64,000 nt of DNA from Leucaena leucocephala. Taxonomy: Eukaryota > Streptophyta > Magnoliopsida > Fabales > Fabaceae. The stretch is taken from assembly GCA_037074615.1 (NCBI GenBank), contig CM073535.1, positions 8,533,001-8,597,000 on the forward strand, given 5' to 3'. The notes below the pieces were generated by a model, which saw only the letters and a list, made by a program, of their open reading frames with translations, was not told where the DNA came from and made no database searches. Position numbers and translations under genes: made by a program. Positions 12,681-24,127 of the stretch are shown piece after piece; within the stretch, counting starts at the first letter, position 1; each line of letters opens with the position of its first letter.

Positions 12681-12682
12681 CA

Positions 12683-13154
12683 TGTTAGAGAATAAACATC
12701 TCAATCATAACATAATCAATTTATATTATAACATATATGAATATAAAACCTATATGAGATACAACAGAAGACTTAGAGTTACCTCTCACCATTAGCTTGA
12801 TTGATCTGAGAAGAATTAGAATCAAATAAGATACCTATCAAATAGAGAATACTGTCAGATAAATAACAGGTTCTTCCAGCTAGTGATTAGGTATAGTGAT
12901 GGTAACTTATTTACTGCCGTCATCAGTGGGGAACCTTCAAAAGAGAGCTGAGAAAATAATTTTCACTCTAAACTCAGAAAATAATCGCACGATTAATTGA
13001 ATTGTTAATTTCCACAATAAAAAATTAACCTTAAATAATAAGTCAATAACCTACCTTAAATTGGGCCCAATGACTATGAGCCATACTAAAAAATATTTAT
13101 TAATTATCCTAATTAATATCTAAATAGGTTATAATAAATAATAAATATCTCACA
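12683..13154 (-). repeat. 5' LTR of minus-strand copia element
   Basis: It is paired with 5170-5644. On the minus strand it starts TGTGAGATATTT and ends CTAACA, giving the canonical TG...CA termini. The primer site is adjacent at its inner edge, and AAATA target duplication follows its outer edge. Confidence 0.9.
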
Positions 13155-13159
13155 AAATA

Positions 13160-14640
13160 CTCTTAAATAAAGATACAAAAATAAGTATTAGAGATGGGAA
13201 ATTATGTGTACAATAAACACACATGAATCCAATGGGAAAGAGAAAAGGGGGGGGGGTGTGTTGGGACGACCTCAAGACATTAATTACTTGCCATGCAGCA
13301 CCATGGTTTCAATACGAGCGCATGTTATTTGAAATTTGGATCTTAAATTGATACAATTTTTTTAAAAATAATAAAAAAAAACTATATCCAATTTCCCCCT
13401 AAATAGGGTAGATTCTTTTAAAATTACTTATAAGTTATATGATCTAATTTTTTAGATTCGATGCCATGCAATTGAAATTTATATACACTTATTTAAAAAT
13501 AAATAATTTTTAAAAAAATAAATTAGACTTAAATACTTAATATACTTATCTTAAATCATAAAATTCTTTTATTTCCAAAACCTACACAATATTTTTTTTT
13601 AAAAAAAGAAGAAAAAACAAAAATAGTTGTATTTTTAGAAAGATTAAAGGAAAACTTATGTAATCTAAATCTAAATATAACACAAACTTTAATAAGTTGC
13701 ACTATTTTGAACCATACCAGTAACTGCTCATTATTCTTTTTTAAAATTATGACTGTTTTACATATGCATGAGATTCACACGAATTTATCCTTTATTGTCA
13801 ACAAAAATGGTTGTAGAAGTTTAGAAAATAAGAGTGAAGTTTGCATGTTTGAACAAAACTCATATTTTAGGCACTGGAATCCACCTTTTAGTTGTAAGAC
13901 GTGCTTAGATAAGATTGAAAGATAAACAAAGAAACTTGAGTATTTTCAGAAAAGTAAGCCAAAATCCATGTAATATTTGGAACCAGTTTTGATACTTATA
14001 ATTGCATTGAGATCTACACCATTCAAATACCGTTTTAAGAGTTTAGATTTCAAATTTTCAATTAATAAGTTTTAAATAAAAAATCTTTTGTTTTTTGAAA
14101 AATTGGCAATTAAAATTTTGTCTATATTAAATATTCCGTACATATTAAAATAATTTGTTCTTTTAAAATATAAAAGTTAAAAAAGTGTCAGTATAAACCA
14201 TCCAAATTATATCTAAACAATACAAAGTTGTAATGGGCTCTTAGTGCTCATGAGTTTATTTAACAAAATCGTCTATAGATTTAATTGATAAAAAGGTAAA
14301 ATATATAATTATTTATAGCATGTTCAATTCTTAAAAAGTACCGCTTTATTGTAATTCTAGTTGTGGAGCTTGAAGAGACATCCTAACTCTTAGGTACTTA
14401 AATTTATACCTGAGAGTAAAAAACAGCTTACTCTACCTGATATTAATATTGCCTTACTCTTGGATCGTGAGTGAGCCCAAACTTTTTTCAAAAATTTTTG
14501 TATAAAAAAAATCCACATTATATATTTTCTAATAACAATCCAAATTATATTTCTAATAATTAATATATTATTATTATTATGTATAAAACCTTGACTACAG
14601 TAGAGCTAGCGAGAAGCGAGTAATAGTGAAGTAGCTAGGG
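13160..14640. other. AT-rich intergenic stretch
   Basis: About 1.5 kb with no supported gene. A run of nine or more G residues lies near 13248-13257. A 72-codon plus-strand frame at 13707-13925 has no recognised similarity and AT-driven composition. No clear repeat boundaries were seen. Confidence 0.55.
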
Positions 14641-14850
14641 GAAGCCATGGCTGGGAGCTTGAGAATATGCTTAAAACTGTTGATAAGTTTCTTGTTGAGC
14701 CTTCTCTTCGTTAGCATCTACACTTACAATTGCCAAAGAAATGTTACCATTGTTCTTCGTGATCCTAATTCTCATTACATTACAGTGAGTTATTAGCCCT
14801 TCTGTTTGTTATTTCTGATCATCTTCTTTGTTGTTCTTGGTGCTGGTTTC

Positions 14851-14854
<4 letters not shown>

Positions 14855-14886
<32 letters not shown>
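14855..14886. repeat. (AT)n microsatellite at a splice acceptor
   Basis: A run of about 15 AT units ends exactly at the TATAG acceptor of exon 2 of the GT47 pseudogene. Length change here could disturb splicing. Confidence 0.85.
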
Positions 14887-14888
<2 letters not shown>

Positions 14889-15078
14889 TATTTGAAATGG
14901 AAGAAGGTTGACGACGACGCGTTGGAAGAAGCAAGGACAGCTATCAGAAAGCGATGAAAAGCAGAAGATTTACGTCACAGAAAGAGGGTAGCTTGGTCCC
15001 CACGGGAAGCATTTACCACAATGCTTATGCTTTTTATCTGTTAAGCTCTCTCTCATCTCTCTCACATACACAAGCTCG

Positions 15079-15616
15079 CAGGGCTTGTTTGGGATATGGT
15101 TAGAACCCTCCCAAATTGAGAAAAAAGTGATATTCCTCAAGTCCTTAATATATAATATATTTAATTAATTTAATTAAATTAATAAAGATAATTAAATTAG
15201 TTATATAATTTTTTTTAAATATCATAACCATCTTTCTTAACTTCCTCTCTTCATTTTCTTATTTAATTATTATTGAAAAATATTAATAGGTTAATTTTAA
15301 AAATATTAATAAATATGATAAATATATTTTATATTTAAGATTAAAATCAACTTCTCAATTAAATCATATATTAAAGACTGGATGAGAAGTATTTAACATA
15401 ATTTTGAGAGTGACTAACAATTTTGCTTTCCTAAAAGTTATTTTAAAATTAAAGTAATTTTTTCTTACTTATGCTTTTAACTTTTGATTTTGCTTTATAT
15501 TTTAATCTTTTGATACAGACATTTTTTTTTACATATAATTTTTTTTCTAATTTTAGTTTGCAAAAATCACATGGAATAAAAGTCCACTTTTGTCAATGTT
15601 ACTTTAAACAAGCATT
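15079..15616. mobile_element. Tourist/Harbinger-like MITE with nested Stowaway-like copy
   Basis: The left end GGGCTTGTTTGGGATATGG and the right end, reverse complement of ACTTTAAACAAGCA, carry the G.TTGTTTGG-type terminus shared by other elements in this window. The right part (AGTTTGCAAAAAT...GGAAT) resembles that of 20407-20729. A TA-flanked Stowaway-like element at 15131-15391 sits inside, so it inserted later. Confidence 0.55.
15131..15391. mobile_element. Stowaway-like MITE copy B
   Basis: It has TA ends, with TATTCCTCAAGTCCTTAATAT on the left and the inverse ATATTAAAGACTGGATGAGAAGTA on the right split by minor mismatches. The AT-rich interior contains CCTCTCTTCATTTTCTTATTTA and TAAATATATTTTAT, shared with the copies at 17371 and 42923. 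It lies in intron 2 of the GT47 pseudogene. Confidence 0.7.
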
Positions 15617-15631
15617 AATAACCTCCCAAGA

Positions 15632-15860
15632 TTGTTTGGTATGAGGGATTTAGAAAGGGAGGGTGAAAAAAAAATTTTGAGTTGAATTTAAAAAATTTTA
15701 AGAGAAGAGGTTATAAAATTTTAATAAAGAGAAGATGCCAAATATAAGAGTAAAAAAATTAATTAAAAATTTTTAACTCTACTTTTTAAATTTTTTTAAA
15801 AATTCAACTTAAAAAATTTTTGTTCTCCCCTCCTCTCTTCTCCAAATTCCTCCAACTAAG
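15632..15860. mobile_element. Foldback MITE in GT47 intron 2
   Basis: GTTTGGTATGAGGGATTTAG on the left and its inverted counterpart CCAAATTCCTCCAACTA on the right enclose long inverted AT-rich arms (TTTTGAGTTGAATTTAAAAA versus TTCAACTTAAAAAATTTTTG). It is non-coding and hairpin-forming. Confidence 0.6.
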
Positions 15861-16159
15861 TAATTAGTAAATATAAGAACTAGCTAATGTGATTGTTTAA
15901 CCTAACTGTTATTGAACTAAATTTTTGAGAACTAATTGTCATTTTCCCAAAGAAAACAGAACTATGATAGACAACTTATCTTCTCAGGGATTAAAGTGTG
16001 CTTGGATCTAAAAGTACCCTAGGAAAATGATTTAATTCTGACAGCTACATAGTTTAGATAACCCAATAGGTTTTACTAGGTTGGATTAATCTAAATTTTG
16101 GCTAAACAAGATGATTTGCATTGTGGGCCTAAAAACCACATGTAACTTAGTATAGATAA

Positions 16160-16345
16160 TAAAGAACGGACTCATATCCTATAAGACCGCGAGTTTGTCC
16201 CGTTGCCATCGTGATAACTCTTTTAGTAAGCGATATCGTAAGTCTTCTATAAGTATTTTTTAAGCCCTAAGGCTATAATTTTACTTTAGTAGAGGATTGG
16301 TGCCAAAGCCACTTAAACTTTTCCTTATACCAAAAAAAATATAGG
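16160..16345 (+). mobile_element. SINE-like element, copy 1
   Basis: From GGACTCATATCC to an A-rich tail (ACCAAAAAAAATA) this stretch matches 55947-56095. Shared blocks include GACTCATATC, TCTATAAG, GTAGAGGA-TGG/CGGTAGGAGACT and CCACTTAAA-CTTTTCC before the A tail. A dispersed pair with an A-rich 3' end suggests a SINE or a retroposon tail. No clear pol III boxes were found. Confidence 0.45.
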
Positions 16346-17100
16346 CATAGGCCTAGGAAAAGCCTAACCAACTACGCAAAGCTTATATAGAAGCCTACTA
16401 AAGAAGTAGGTTTAAAAATGGGTGAAATATGTATCAAAAAAACAAAAGGGTGAAAGACCCTTAAGGCCTCAAACAGGTCTCTTGCCTCCATACATTACGT
16501 TATTACAAAAAACATCAAAAATGTACCCAAAAAAAAACAAAATACAATTATAAGTTTACAGTAATGCAAACAAGTTAATTTGTTCATAACACAAGTACAT
16601 AATTCAAACCTAGTCAAGCTAAAAGATGATTTTATAAATAATTCAACAAAATTGAATGTAGGTTTTAAGCTTTGACCTGTTTGTTAAATAGGCCAAGCCA
16701 TTGGCCACCTGACTAGTCTCTGGCTTATTTCCACCCATGGCTAGCAGCTACATTTTGATGGTTTCCATCTTTCAAAAATCACTAACCTATTAGCAAATAA
16801 CTAACCTCCTTGCCTTAAATATCATGGGGCTTGTTCAGGAGTTACACAGAGATGGTGAAGAGATTCAAGGTGTGGACTTCCAGGGAAGGTGAACCCCCCT
16901 TGGTGCATGACGGTCCCACAGAATCAATTTATGGCATAGAAGGATACTTCATGCAAGAAATTGAGAAAGGGAATACCTCATTCTCTGCTTCTCATCCAGA
17001 TGAAGCTCATGTCTTCTTCTTGCCATCAGCATCGGCAACATCGTGAGCCACCTGTACCAACCACTGGTCACCTATGCTCGAGATCAACTCATCAATACAG

Positions 17101-17205
17101 TCAATAATTATACTCACCATATAGCACATAAACACCCATTCTGGAACTCATCACTACAGTCAATAATTATACTCACCATATAGCACATAAACACCCATTC
17201 TGGAA
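17101..17205 (+). repeat. 59-bp tandem duplication in exon 3
   Basis: TCAATAATTATACTCACC through CATTCTGGAA is present twice, starting at 17101 and 17160, a period of 59 bp. Since 59 is not a multiple of three it shifts the frame of the GT47 coding sequence. Confidence 0.92.
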
Positions 17206-17370
17206 TAGAACCAATGGAGCTAACCATTTGCTGCTCTCTTGTCATGACTGGGTAAATAACTTGATCCCTTTATAGACTAACATCAGAAATTCATTTCCTG
17301 TTTGGTACAAGTGCAGTTCATTATGTTATTTTATTCTATTAAAAATGTGTCTTCTAGGCTAAATATTAGA

Positions 17371-17562
17371 TACTCCTCCATTCCTTAATATAATATTTAT
17401 TTAACTAATCATCTTCCTTAATTCCTGATTCCTCTCTTATTTGATTATTGTCGAAAGAATATCAATAAGAATAATTTAAGAAAATTTGATAAATATAAAA
17501 AATAGGTCTTACGATCAAGATCAACTCCTTAATTAAGTTCTACATTAAGAACAGAAGGAGTA
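17371..17562. mobile_element. Stowaway-like MITE copy C
   Basis: TACTCCTCCATTCCTTAATAT on the left matches the inverse of the right end ACATTAAGAACAGAAGGAGTA, flanked by TA. Termini of the CTCC(C)TCC.TTCC type are the hallmark of plant Stowaway elements. This is the cleanest copy in the window and lies in intron 3 of the GT47 pseudogene. Confidence 0.8.
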
Positions 17563-17572
17563 TTATACTTCT

Positions 17573-17770
17573 TTTTAATATCTTTGTATATTAGAAGTTA
17601 AATCTAAGATTCTAGGGAATATTGTAGTTATGATATCTGAGACTATATATCCTAGGAGAATTAGGGTTTTTCTACTACCTATATGTATACATGCTGTTCA
17701 AGGAATAAAATTGAAAAACAGCCGCGCACAACAAAACCTCTGGTTTCTACAGAATGCAAACAAACAAACA
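17573..17770 (+). repeat. Possible LTR fragment
   Basis: It reads like the R/U5 side of a copia LTR: ATATATCCTAGGAG, then CTATATGTATACATGC and TTCAAGGAATAAAATTG, a poly(A)-signal-like stretch. No partner repeat or target duplication was found in the window, so it is only a candidate solo LTR. Confidence 0.35.
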
Positions 17771-18387
17771 AAATGTACAACTTCACCACACAGAAACACA
17801 ACAACTAGTTCCCCTTTTTCAAAAAAGCTTTAATTGGTCCTGCCAAAATTGCAAGTCTAACCATGATCTACAAAAGTTAAAAATTTTGTTTTGGGAGGGG
17901 GGAGGGGTCCACTAGCCCTCAAACAAAGAATGTACTTCCCCAAGAAACATTCCAGAAGACATGACCAAAGTATCCTCTGTTCCATTTGTCCCTTGTAGAT
18001 GAAGATGCCTTCCATAAAATAGTTCACTCATTCAAGGAAAAGGACGAAGTAACTCCAGCAACTCAAAACATAAGTTAAATCACTGCTGCTAGTTTATACT
18101 AGTTGTACACTGAGAAATCTTTCATATGAAGTCAAATAAAGAACAATAAAGGCTATTGGTATTCTCTATGCTCAAATGAAGCATAACAAAAGCATGTCAA
18201 GCAAAACTTCTTCCCTAAGAAGGGGGGAAAATACACTAACTTAAAGCGCTACGTCAATGCATTAGCAGTTTCACATTAGTACCCATTTCTTCAGAATTAT
18301 AAAAAGCTACTGCATACTTGATGGTTAAATTATTCAAAGCTATGGATATTTAATATTTAGGTTTAGAACACATTCAACTTGTTGCAG
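17771..18387. other. Remainder of GT47 intron 3
   Basis: Non-coding for the GT47 frame. A GC-richer patch at 17885-18065 reads on the minus strand as a short open segment without a recognised domain. No repeat edges were seen. Confidence 0.45.
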
Positions 18388-19076
18388 GCACCAGATATCT
18401 CAAAGGAGAACCCAGATAAGCAATCGCACAAGAACATAATAAGAGCATTACGCAACGCCAACAAATCAGAGGGGTTCAATCCGTCAAAAGATGTATCCAT
18501 ACCTCAAATCAACTCGCAAGCCAGTGAATCCAGCTATCCTCGCCAACGACAAAACCCACAGAATCGCTCCATCCTCGCTTTCTTCGCAGGTGGTATCCAC
18601 GGAAGCATAAGAAAAGGCCTAATAGAAACCTGGAAGGGTAAAGACAACAACTCCAAGTATACGAACAACTTCCACCAAATCTCAAATACTTGAAATGATG
18701 GAGCGAAAAGTTTTTCTTGTGCCCCAGCGGATTCGATGTGGCTAGTCCGAGGCCCGTGGAAGCCATTTATGCGGGTTGCGTGCCTGTGATTATCGCCGTC
18801 TCGGATGTTCTTGATTGGAGCAAGTTTTCGTTGCATCTTCGGTCGGAGAAGATAGTGGAATTGAAGAAGTTGCAGAACGTGGATGAAGATGAGTATAATG
18901 CAGAGAAGAGTGATTCAGGTGCAGAGACATTTCAAATTGAATCGCCCAGTAGAAGCTTATGATGTGTTTCATTTGATTCTTCACTGTGTGGCTTGGAAGG
19001 ATCAATATATCGTCGATTCGTGCATCATGGCAAAAGGAAAAGAAAACAGAATATTTATCCAAACATCATTATATAT

Positions 19077-19874
19077 GTGTGTTTGGAACACCAAACCATA
19101 ACCATATTAAAAGAATTTTTGTTCTAAATTTTAATTTAAATTTTTTTAAAATAAATAATTATATTTATTTAAAAAAATATTTCATATCAAATAATAATTT
19201 TAAATAAACTCATAAGAATAATTTTTAAAATAATAAAAAAATTATAAATTATCTATTTATTATTTTATTTATAGTTTATATATTTTTTTACATTATCTCT
19301 ATTTTCTTCTTTTTTTTTCTTCTCTTTTTTTTTTCTTTTTATCATTAGAAGTTGCCATTTTTGTTGTGTCATTGGGAGGGAGAAAGGTCGTATAAAGTCA
19401 AGCTATTCTATAGTCTTTAGCCACAGAGGAGTTTTGTCGCTCAATCATGGCTAAGTCTTCTTCTTCTTCTTCTTCTTCTATTGCGGAGCTCTATGGCTAG
19501 GTCATCATTAAGTGGAGTGTGATTGCTGCCTTTGCTAGTCATCTGTCACCATGGAACTCTGTCGCCAAGTCATCACAAAAAAGAATAAAAAAAAATGCTC
19601 CCTAGTCATTGATTGGAAAAAACATGAGAGGAGAGGAAACAATAGTACCTACTATGGAGAGAACATGAGAGAGAAAAAATATATTTATTTTAATAAAATC
19701 ATATTTTTTATGATAATTTATCAATAATAAAATTTATTCTAATAATAATTATATAAATATTTATATATTTAAAATTATTTTTTTCTATAAGTTATCATCT
19801 AAAAATTATTTTTTAAAAGTTATCCAAAAAAATTTTTTTATAAATTTTTTTAAAAAATTTATCCAAATATACCC
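19077..19874. mobile_element. TIR element, Tourist/hAT-like, non-coding
   Basis: The left end TGTGTGTTTGGAACACC and the right end, inverse of ATTTATCCAAATATACCC, are of the G.GTTTGG type. Subterminal AT-rich arms are partly inverted (AAAATAATTTTTA/TAAAAATTATTTTT). A CT-rich core with a (TCT)n run at about 19459-19480 is non-coding. No transposase frame is present. Confidence 0.45.
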
Positions 19875-20406
19875 ATAATATTTCAATAAATCCAATGGTT
19901 TATGAGGATACAAAATAAAAAGTTTTTTTTTCAAAAAAAATAAAAATTTGAATAGTTTTTTTCCTCCTGTTTTTCTAAATATACTTACAATACAATGATT
20001 TAACATCTTAGTATATTTGTTTCTGACATAAGATCTAATACAATTGATACTTAACTAGATTTTTTAAGCATATTTTACTTTAAAAAAAATGTATTTATTT
20101 CTTCTTATAAGCAACTAAAACCAGTGTTTTTTAAAAGAAAATTTTAGGTAAGTTAAGTGGGGCTAATTGATAGTATAATTGTATGACAAATATAAGCATG
20201 ATTTCCAAAAACTATCAAATAGGTTGCAGCACAAAAACTATCAAATAGATCTAATATACATTCGCCTATGCTTCATTGTATTTTGAAGGAAAATATATTG
20301 TCACAGATATTATAGGGAACTATATATTCAAAGTCAACATAATACACGCCCACAATCAATGAAATTAAAGAGCGCGCGCCACACAAACATGGCATTCAAA
20401 GAATAA

Positions 20407-20729
20407 CGGTTTGTTTGATCCTAAATTGACTTCTAGGCATGAAAAAACACATTAATTGTAAGTTTAACGAAAAATTATATTTAGCATGACTTTAGGGCAA
20501 CTGATTTTTTTTATTTAAAAACTACTTTAAAATTGAAATAAATTTTTTTAACAAATTTAAATATTTTAAAATTAACTTTTAAATATATTATATAAACTAC
20601 TGTCAAATCGACTTTTATATGAAAACATACCAAAACATAAATCACATTCTACTTATTTAACTTTTACCTAACAGTAGTTTGCAAAAATTAGTTGGAAAAA
20701 ATGTAACACCATCCCAAACAAGGCCTAAG
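20407..20729. mobile_element. Tourist-like MITE
   Basis: CGGTTTGTTTGATCC at the left faces the inverse of CATCCCAAACAAGGCCT at the right. The inner arms GACTTTTATATG and TTAAAATTAACTTTTAA are AT-rich and partly inverted. The right arm resembles that of the element at 15079-15616. Confidence 0.5.
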
Positions 20730-20992
20730 TAATTGGGCACTGATTTGGCATATTACCCTAATGGCAAATATGCTCCTCAAGTAAGGGCAGGAATTATAAT
20801 TGAAAAAAAGAGGGGAAAATGTGGTTGAACATATTGAGCATTGATAATATTTGATATATTGACAATAAAGAAATATATTCAATCAAATTTTGGAATCCTT
20901 AAATACAATACCCTCATCAGAGGGAGGGGGGATACGTGAGAAACCTTTACAATCAATTTGTAACTTTGAGAAAGTAAAAGGCTGTCCAATAA
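20730..20992. other. 3' flank of the BSD-domain gene
   Basis: Presumed 3' UTR and downstream DNA of the minus-strand BSD gene. AATAAA-like stretches occur on the minus strand, but no single polyadenylation signal can be assigned. Confidence 0.4.
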
Positions 20993-23900
20993 TTAAAAAT
21001 GATCAACAGTGAACCAATCATTTGACTCATCTTCTGAATCCTTCTTCCATTTCAAATGTACAGCTTTCTGCTGGCCACCTCCTCTTTCAGAATTCTCAGA
21101 CAACTTATCCCAATCACTACCTCCATCACGTGATGGAACCCTTGTTAGGTCACGTGCCTCCCTAAAGCCTGATAATCTCTCAGAATCAGAAATAACACTT
21201 TCATCATCATCTTCCTCTTGTTTGAATTCTGTAAGGGAATTGCCAATATCGGTATCTTCAAACCATCTTGCAGAACTGCTCATTGTGTCATCATCAATTT
21301 CTAAACATTTTGTTGCACTTGCAATCTCAGCCAAACTCTGGTTTTCATCGGATGAAATATTATTGTCTCTTTTTGTGACTCTGTCGTTCCCATCCTCTTC
21401 ATGTGGACTCAGATTCCTCAGGTTTTCCGAGTTGTCTTCCTGTGAAGTAGTCTTGTCTCCAAGTTTCTTCAGAAGCATACTTCTTGCTTCAAGAATCTGA
21501 ACCATAAAAAGAAAGTAAGATCCCTCAAATTTACATGAATTTTGGTTTTAGTTTCTCAAGGACAAAACAGTTAAGGTAAATTAAATTATAAGGATCAATG
21601 TTTTAGATAGAAAGCAACGTGAGGGACTAAAGATTGTATTAACCCTAACTTAAAATAGAACCTTTCTGTGGCCAAATTTGAGAACACTAAACACCAAGCA
21701 GAAAGCCAGAAACTATTATGCATGAAATTATATTCTAATGCTAAACTGGTTGAACAATACGAAAATCTTAATCCACACCAACTAGCTGGAGAGAAAGCCA
21801 AAGGGAAAAGAAAACATTGATTTAAACTGGAGTTGAATTATTTGACCGGAATCCAAGATATACAATTAGAAAGATTCAAGAGATCAGAGATTCACTTCAA
21901 ACATGCACAGAATAAACTTCACAATTTTTCATTATAGCATATATTAAGATTATGTTATCCCCACAGGTCCACTTAATAGTGCTTTGCATTTCAGTGGCAA
22001 GACAAGCATACATGTTATTAATGCCAACATTTAGAATGAAATACATATTCAATTTTCATCGTGCAATTATTGGTGATTTTAAAGTCACAAATAAATAACA
22101 AAAATGAATATCACTATGTAATATAAAAATAATCGCATGCAAAAGGCATGACTTCAAAAAATTGCGAAAACAAAGACCAGATTCTGGAAGCCAATTATCT
22201 ATGTACAAATGAAAAAAAAAAATGCTAGACAAGCATATATCCTGACTTAGTGGTCCATGTAAATCAAAATGGCAAAAGACAGTAAGTTAAGAAATGCTGC
22301 TTGCCTTCGCAGTTGATAGCAACTCGAAATCATGCTGATTTAGTGCTGGAAGTAACAAAAGAAAGTAGATCAACCAAAATTTCTCCACATTCATGTAGCT
22401 GCAAAGGTTCAATCTAAGTGCCAGAAATTCAGGCACCAGTTGTTCTATAGTTAATGCATGTTGCCTCTGAGGATGGGACATACTGAAATCTGCTGAAACA
22501 AGTCAAATTTCTCATATTAGTGTCTACCAACATCAATGCATGAAGTTTAAAAAGAGGCATTGTTTTAACTTCTCTGTACTCTAGGCATCTAATATGAAAT
22601 AAGCTCGCAAGAAAGTGAAATCAATGAATCCTTTGAATACTTTATATCATGAAGTAAACTAGCTTTTCTAACATGTTAAGGCAACTAAGGACACCTGTTT
22701 ACTTGTTTTCCCTTCCAACACTAAACAAAAGACCCTGCCTTGAGCTGCTACAAAAAGTAGCTGACCACTTGAATCAGCCATTTATGGTACAAGTATCTAT
22801 ACTTTGCAACAAAAGGAGTCTTTCCTAATATCTTATTTCTAGCATCAGCAAACTACAGTTCACTTTTTTTGCTTAAACCAGGCCATTTAAAGCAGGTTCT
22901 GGGCAATGCAAACCAAGCTAAAATACTCCATACTGTAAGTATTGGTTACCAGAGTGTCTGGTCACCAGCATTTAACATCACCAGTTTCTTTACCATTGAA
23001 AGAAGAGTTCTGTATCAATTTTCAGAGAGGAAAGAATTTGAGAAGTATAAGGAATTTTGTAAACTACATATTCCTCACAAGTTGGACCAAATAATTTATA
23101 TCCAATAGAAGACAGAGATGCCCATCAAGATTTTAAGGAACTACTGTACACTTATCCAGGTCAGTAAACTTCTTACCAAACAACATGCCGCCATAAGCTA
23201 CGCCAGTTTTATCTATTTATAATTTCAATCTTTGCAATTTCGTAGGAGCAAGGAAGAATTTCTCGTAGAAGCAATCATAATGAAATATATAAACCAATTA
23301 GCCATATGATCAAAATAGTGACAGAAAGGCAACATAGGAAGAGCTAAGAATAATTTATAAAGTGTTGAAATATAGAGCTACCCCTAAGTAATGGGAGAGT
23401 TCGTGTTTAAGACTTGGGAACTACGAATTGAGGATAATAATCCAACCTAGTAAAAGGAAAGATCTTGCGAGCATATCAAAATAATCACTTCGCTAACAAT
23501 CAAATAATATAATGCATACTCTAAAGTCATTATTGATCTAACAGTTATTAGAATGATCATGTTGTCCACAGTAACTCCCGCCGGCCAAAAGGAAATCTCT
23601 GAACTGGTAATAAGAACGAGAAACCGAAGTCAGTTTCAAATACCATAATCAAATGGCAGTGGAAAATCGGTCCACCAATCGGGACACTTAGAAATTTCCT
23701 TCACAAAACGAACGACCCCACGGTTCGTCCCAGGCACGCCATGACCTGCTTCTTGATCATCATCGACGACTTGGCCTTCGAACTGCAACAACTGGGAGGC
23801 GAACTTGGAGATTCCACTCACCGCTTTGTTACTGGACAGCCGGGAAAGCGAGCTCTTAAAACTCCCACGGATCTCTGCAAAATCATTTCGTATCCCAACA

Positions 23901-24127
23901 AGACCGCGCGACGGCGACCCCGACGAGCGAGTGACGGAAGAAGAAGACGGCGATGGAGCAAAGAATTTGGCAACGCCGCGAAGAATAACAGACACATCGT
24001 CCTTGACGCCGGAAGCACCGCCTTGGATATGGCCGGAGGGAACCCGTTCCGGCGAAGACGACTGCATAACAGTGCGTGAGAAACTGAGCTGAGTAGATTC
24101 TGCGTCGTTGGATTTGAGCCTAGACAT
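20993..24127 (-). CDS. BSD domain-containing protein (3 exons, 390 aa)
   Basis: Inferred exons are 24127-23644, 22489-22305 and 21496-20993; the phases join to 390 codons plus stop. Exon 1 has a Ser-rich N-terminus (PSPSSSSVTRSSGSPSRG) and ends in CPDWWTDFPLPFDYG. Exon 2 continues DFSMSHPQRQHALTIEQL and carries the core of the BSD domain, with the signature aromatic pair in VEKFWLIYFLLLLP. Exon 3 starts ILEARSMLLKKLGDK, is acidic (EEDDDESVISDSERLS) and ends WFTVDHF. BSD domains occur in TFIIH p62-like and synapse-associated proteins; the job of this plant subfamily is poorly known. The first intron is GT-AG. The second uses AAG-GCAAGC as donor and TTCAG as acceptor, a GC-AG intron, because no in-frame GT precedes the stop. 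The gene looks intact. Confidence 0.88.

Larger units (their letters stand above)
5170..13154 (-). mobile_element. Full-length but defective Ty1/copia element
   Basis: Two long, similar direct repeats (5170-5644 and 12683-13154) enclose minus-strand gag-pol remains. The 5-bp sequence AAATA flanks both outer ends (5165-5169 and 13155-13159), as expected for copia integration. The tRNA-Met primer site abuts the right LTR and a purine tract abuts the left LTR, so transcription ran right to left. The internal region has lost the gag C-terminus and most of RT and RNase H. It also carries an RTE LINE at 8837-10678. The two LTRs differ at many visible positions, so the insertion is old. Confidence 0.93.
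14647..19060 (+). pseudogene. GT47 exostosin-type glycosyltransferase pseudogene
   Basis: Four exon remnants align in order with plant GT47 exostosin-family type II Golgi glycosyltransferases. Exon 1 (14647-14784) gives a start Met and a hydrophobic anchor. Exon 2 (14887-15039) holds YHNAYAFYL. Exon 3 (16839-17251) has the hallmarks MVKRFKVW, GEPPLVHDGP, YGIEGYF and HPDEAHVFFLP, then LYQPLVTYARDQL and LLLSCHDW. Exon 4 (18388 to about 19060) has NPSKDVSIP, RSILAFFAGG, FLCPSGFDVASPRPVEAIYA and SDVLDWSKFS. Lesions: base loss in exon 2 near AIRK, base loss before ISIGNIV in exon 3, a 59-bp duplication at 17101-17205, shifts in exon 4 and a lost segment before SDVLDW. The exon 1/exon 2 phase also does not join cleanly. 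Introns hold several MITEs. It cannot make a full protein; family confidence is high. Confidence 0.88.

Noticed and set aside
21009..21500. 163-aa plus-strand frame opposite BSD exon 3
   Set aside because: It is antisense to a conserved acidic exon; its Ser-rich composition is the complement of the Glu/Asp codons.
23741..24092. Plus-strand frames of 112 and 95 aa over BSD exon 1
   Set aside because: Shadows of the Ser/Arg-rich first exon of the minus-strand gene.
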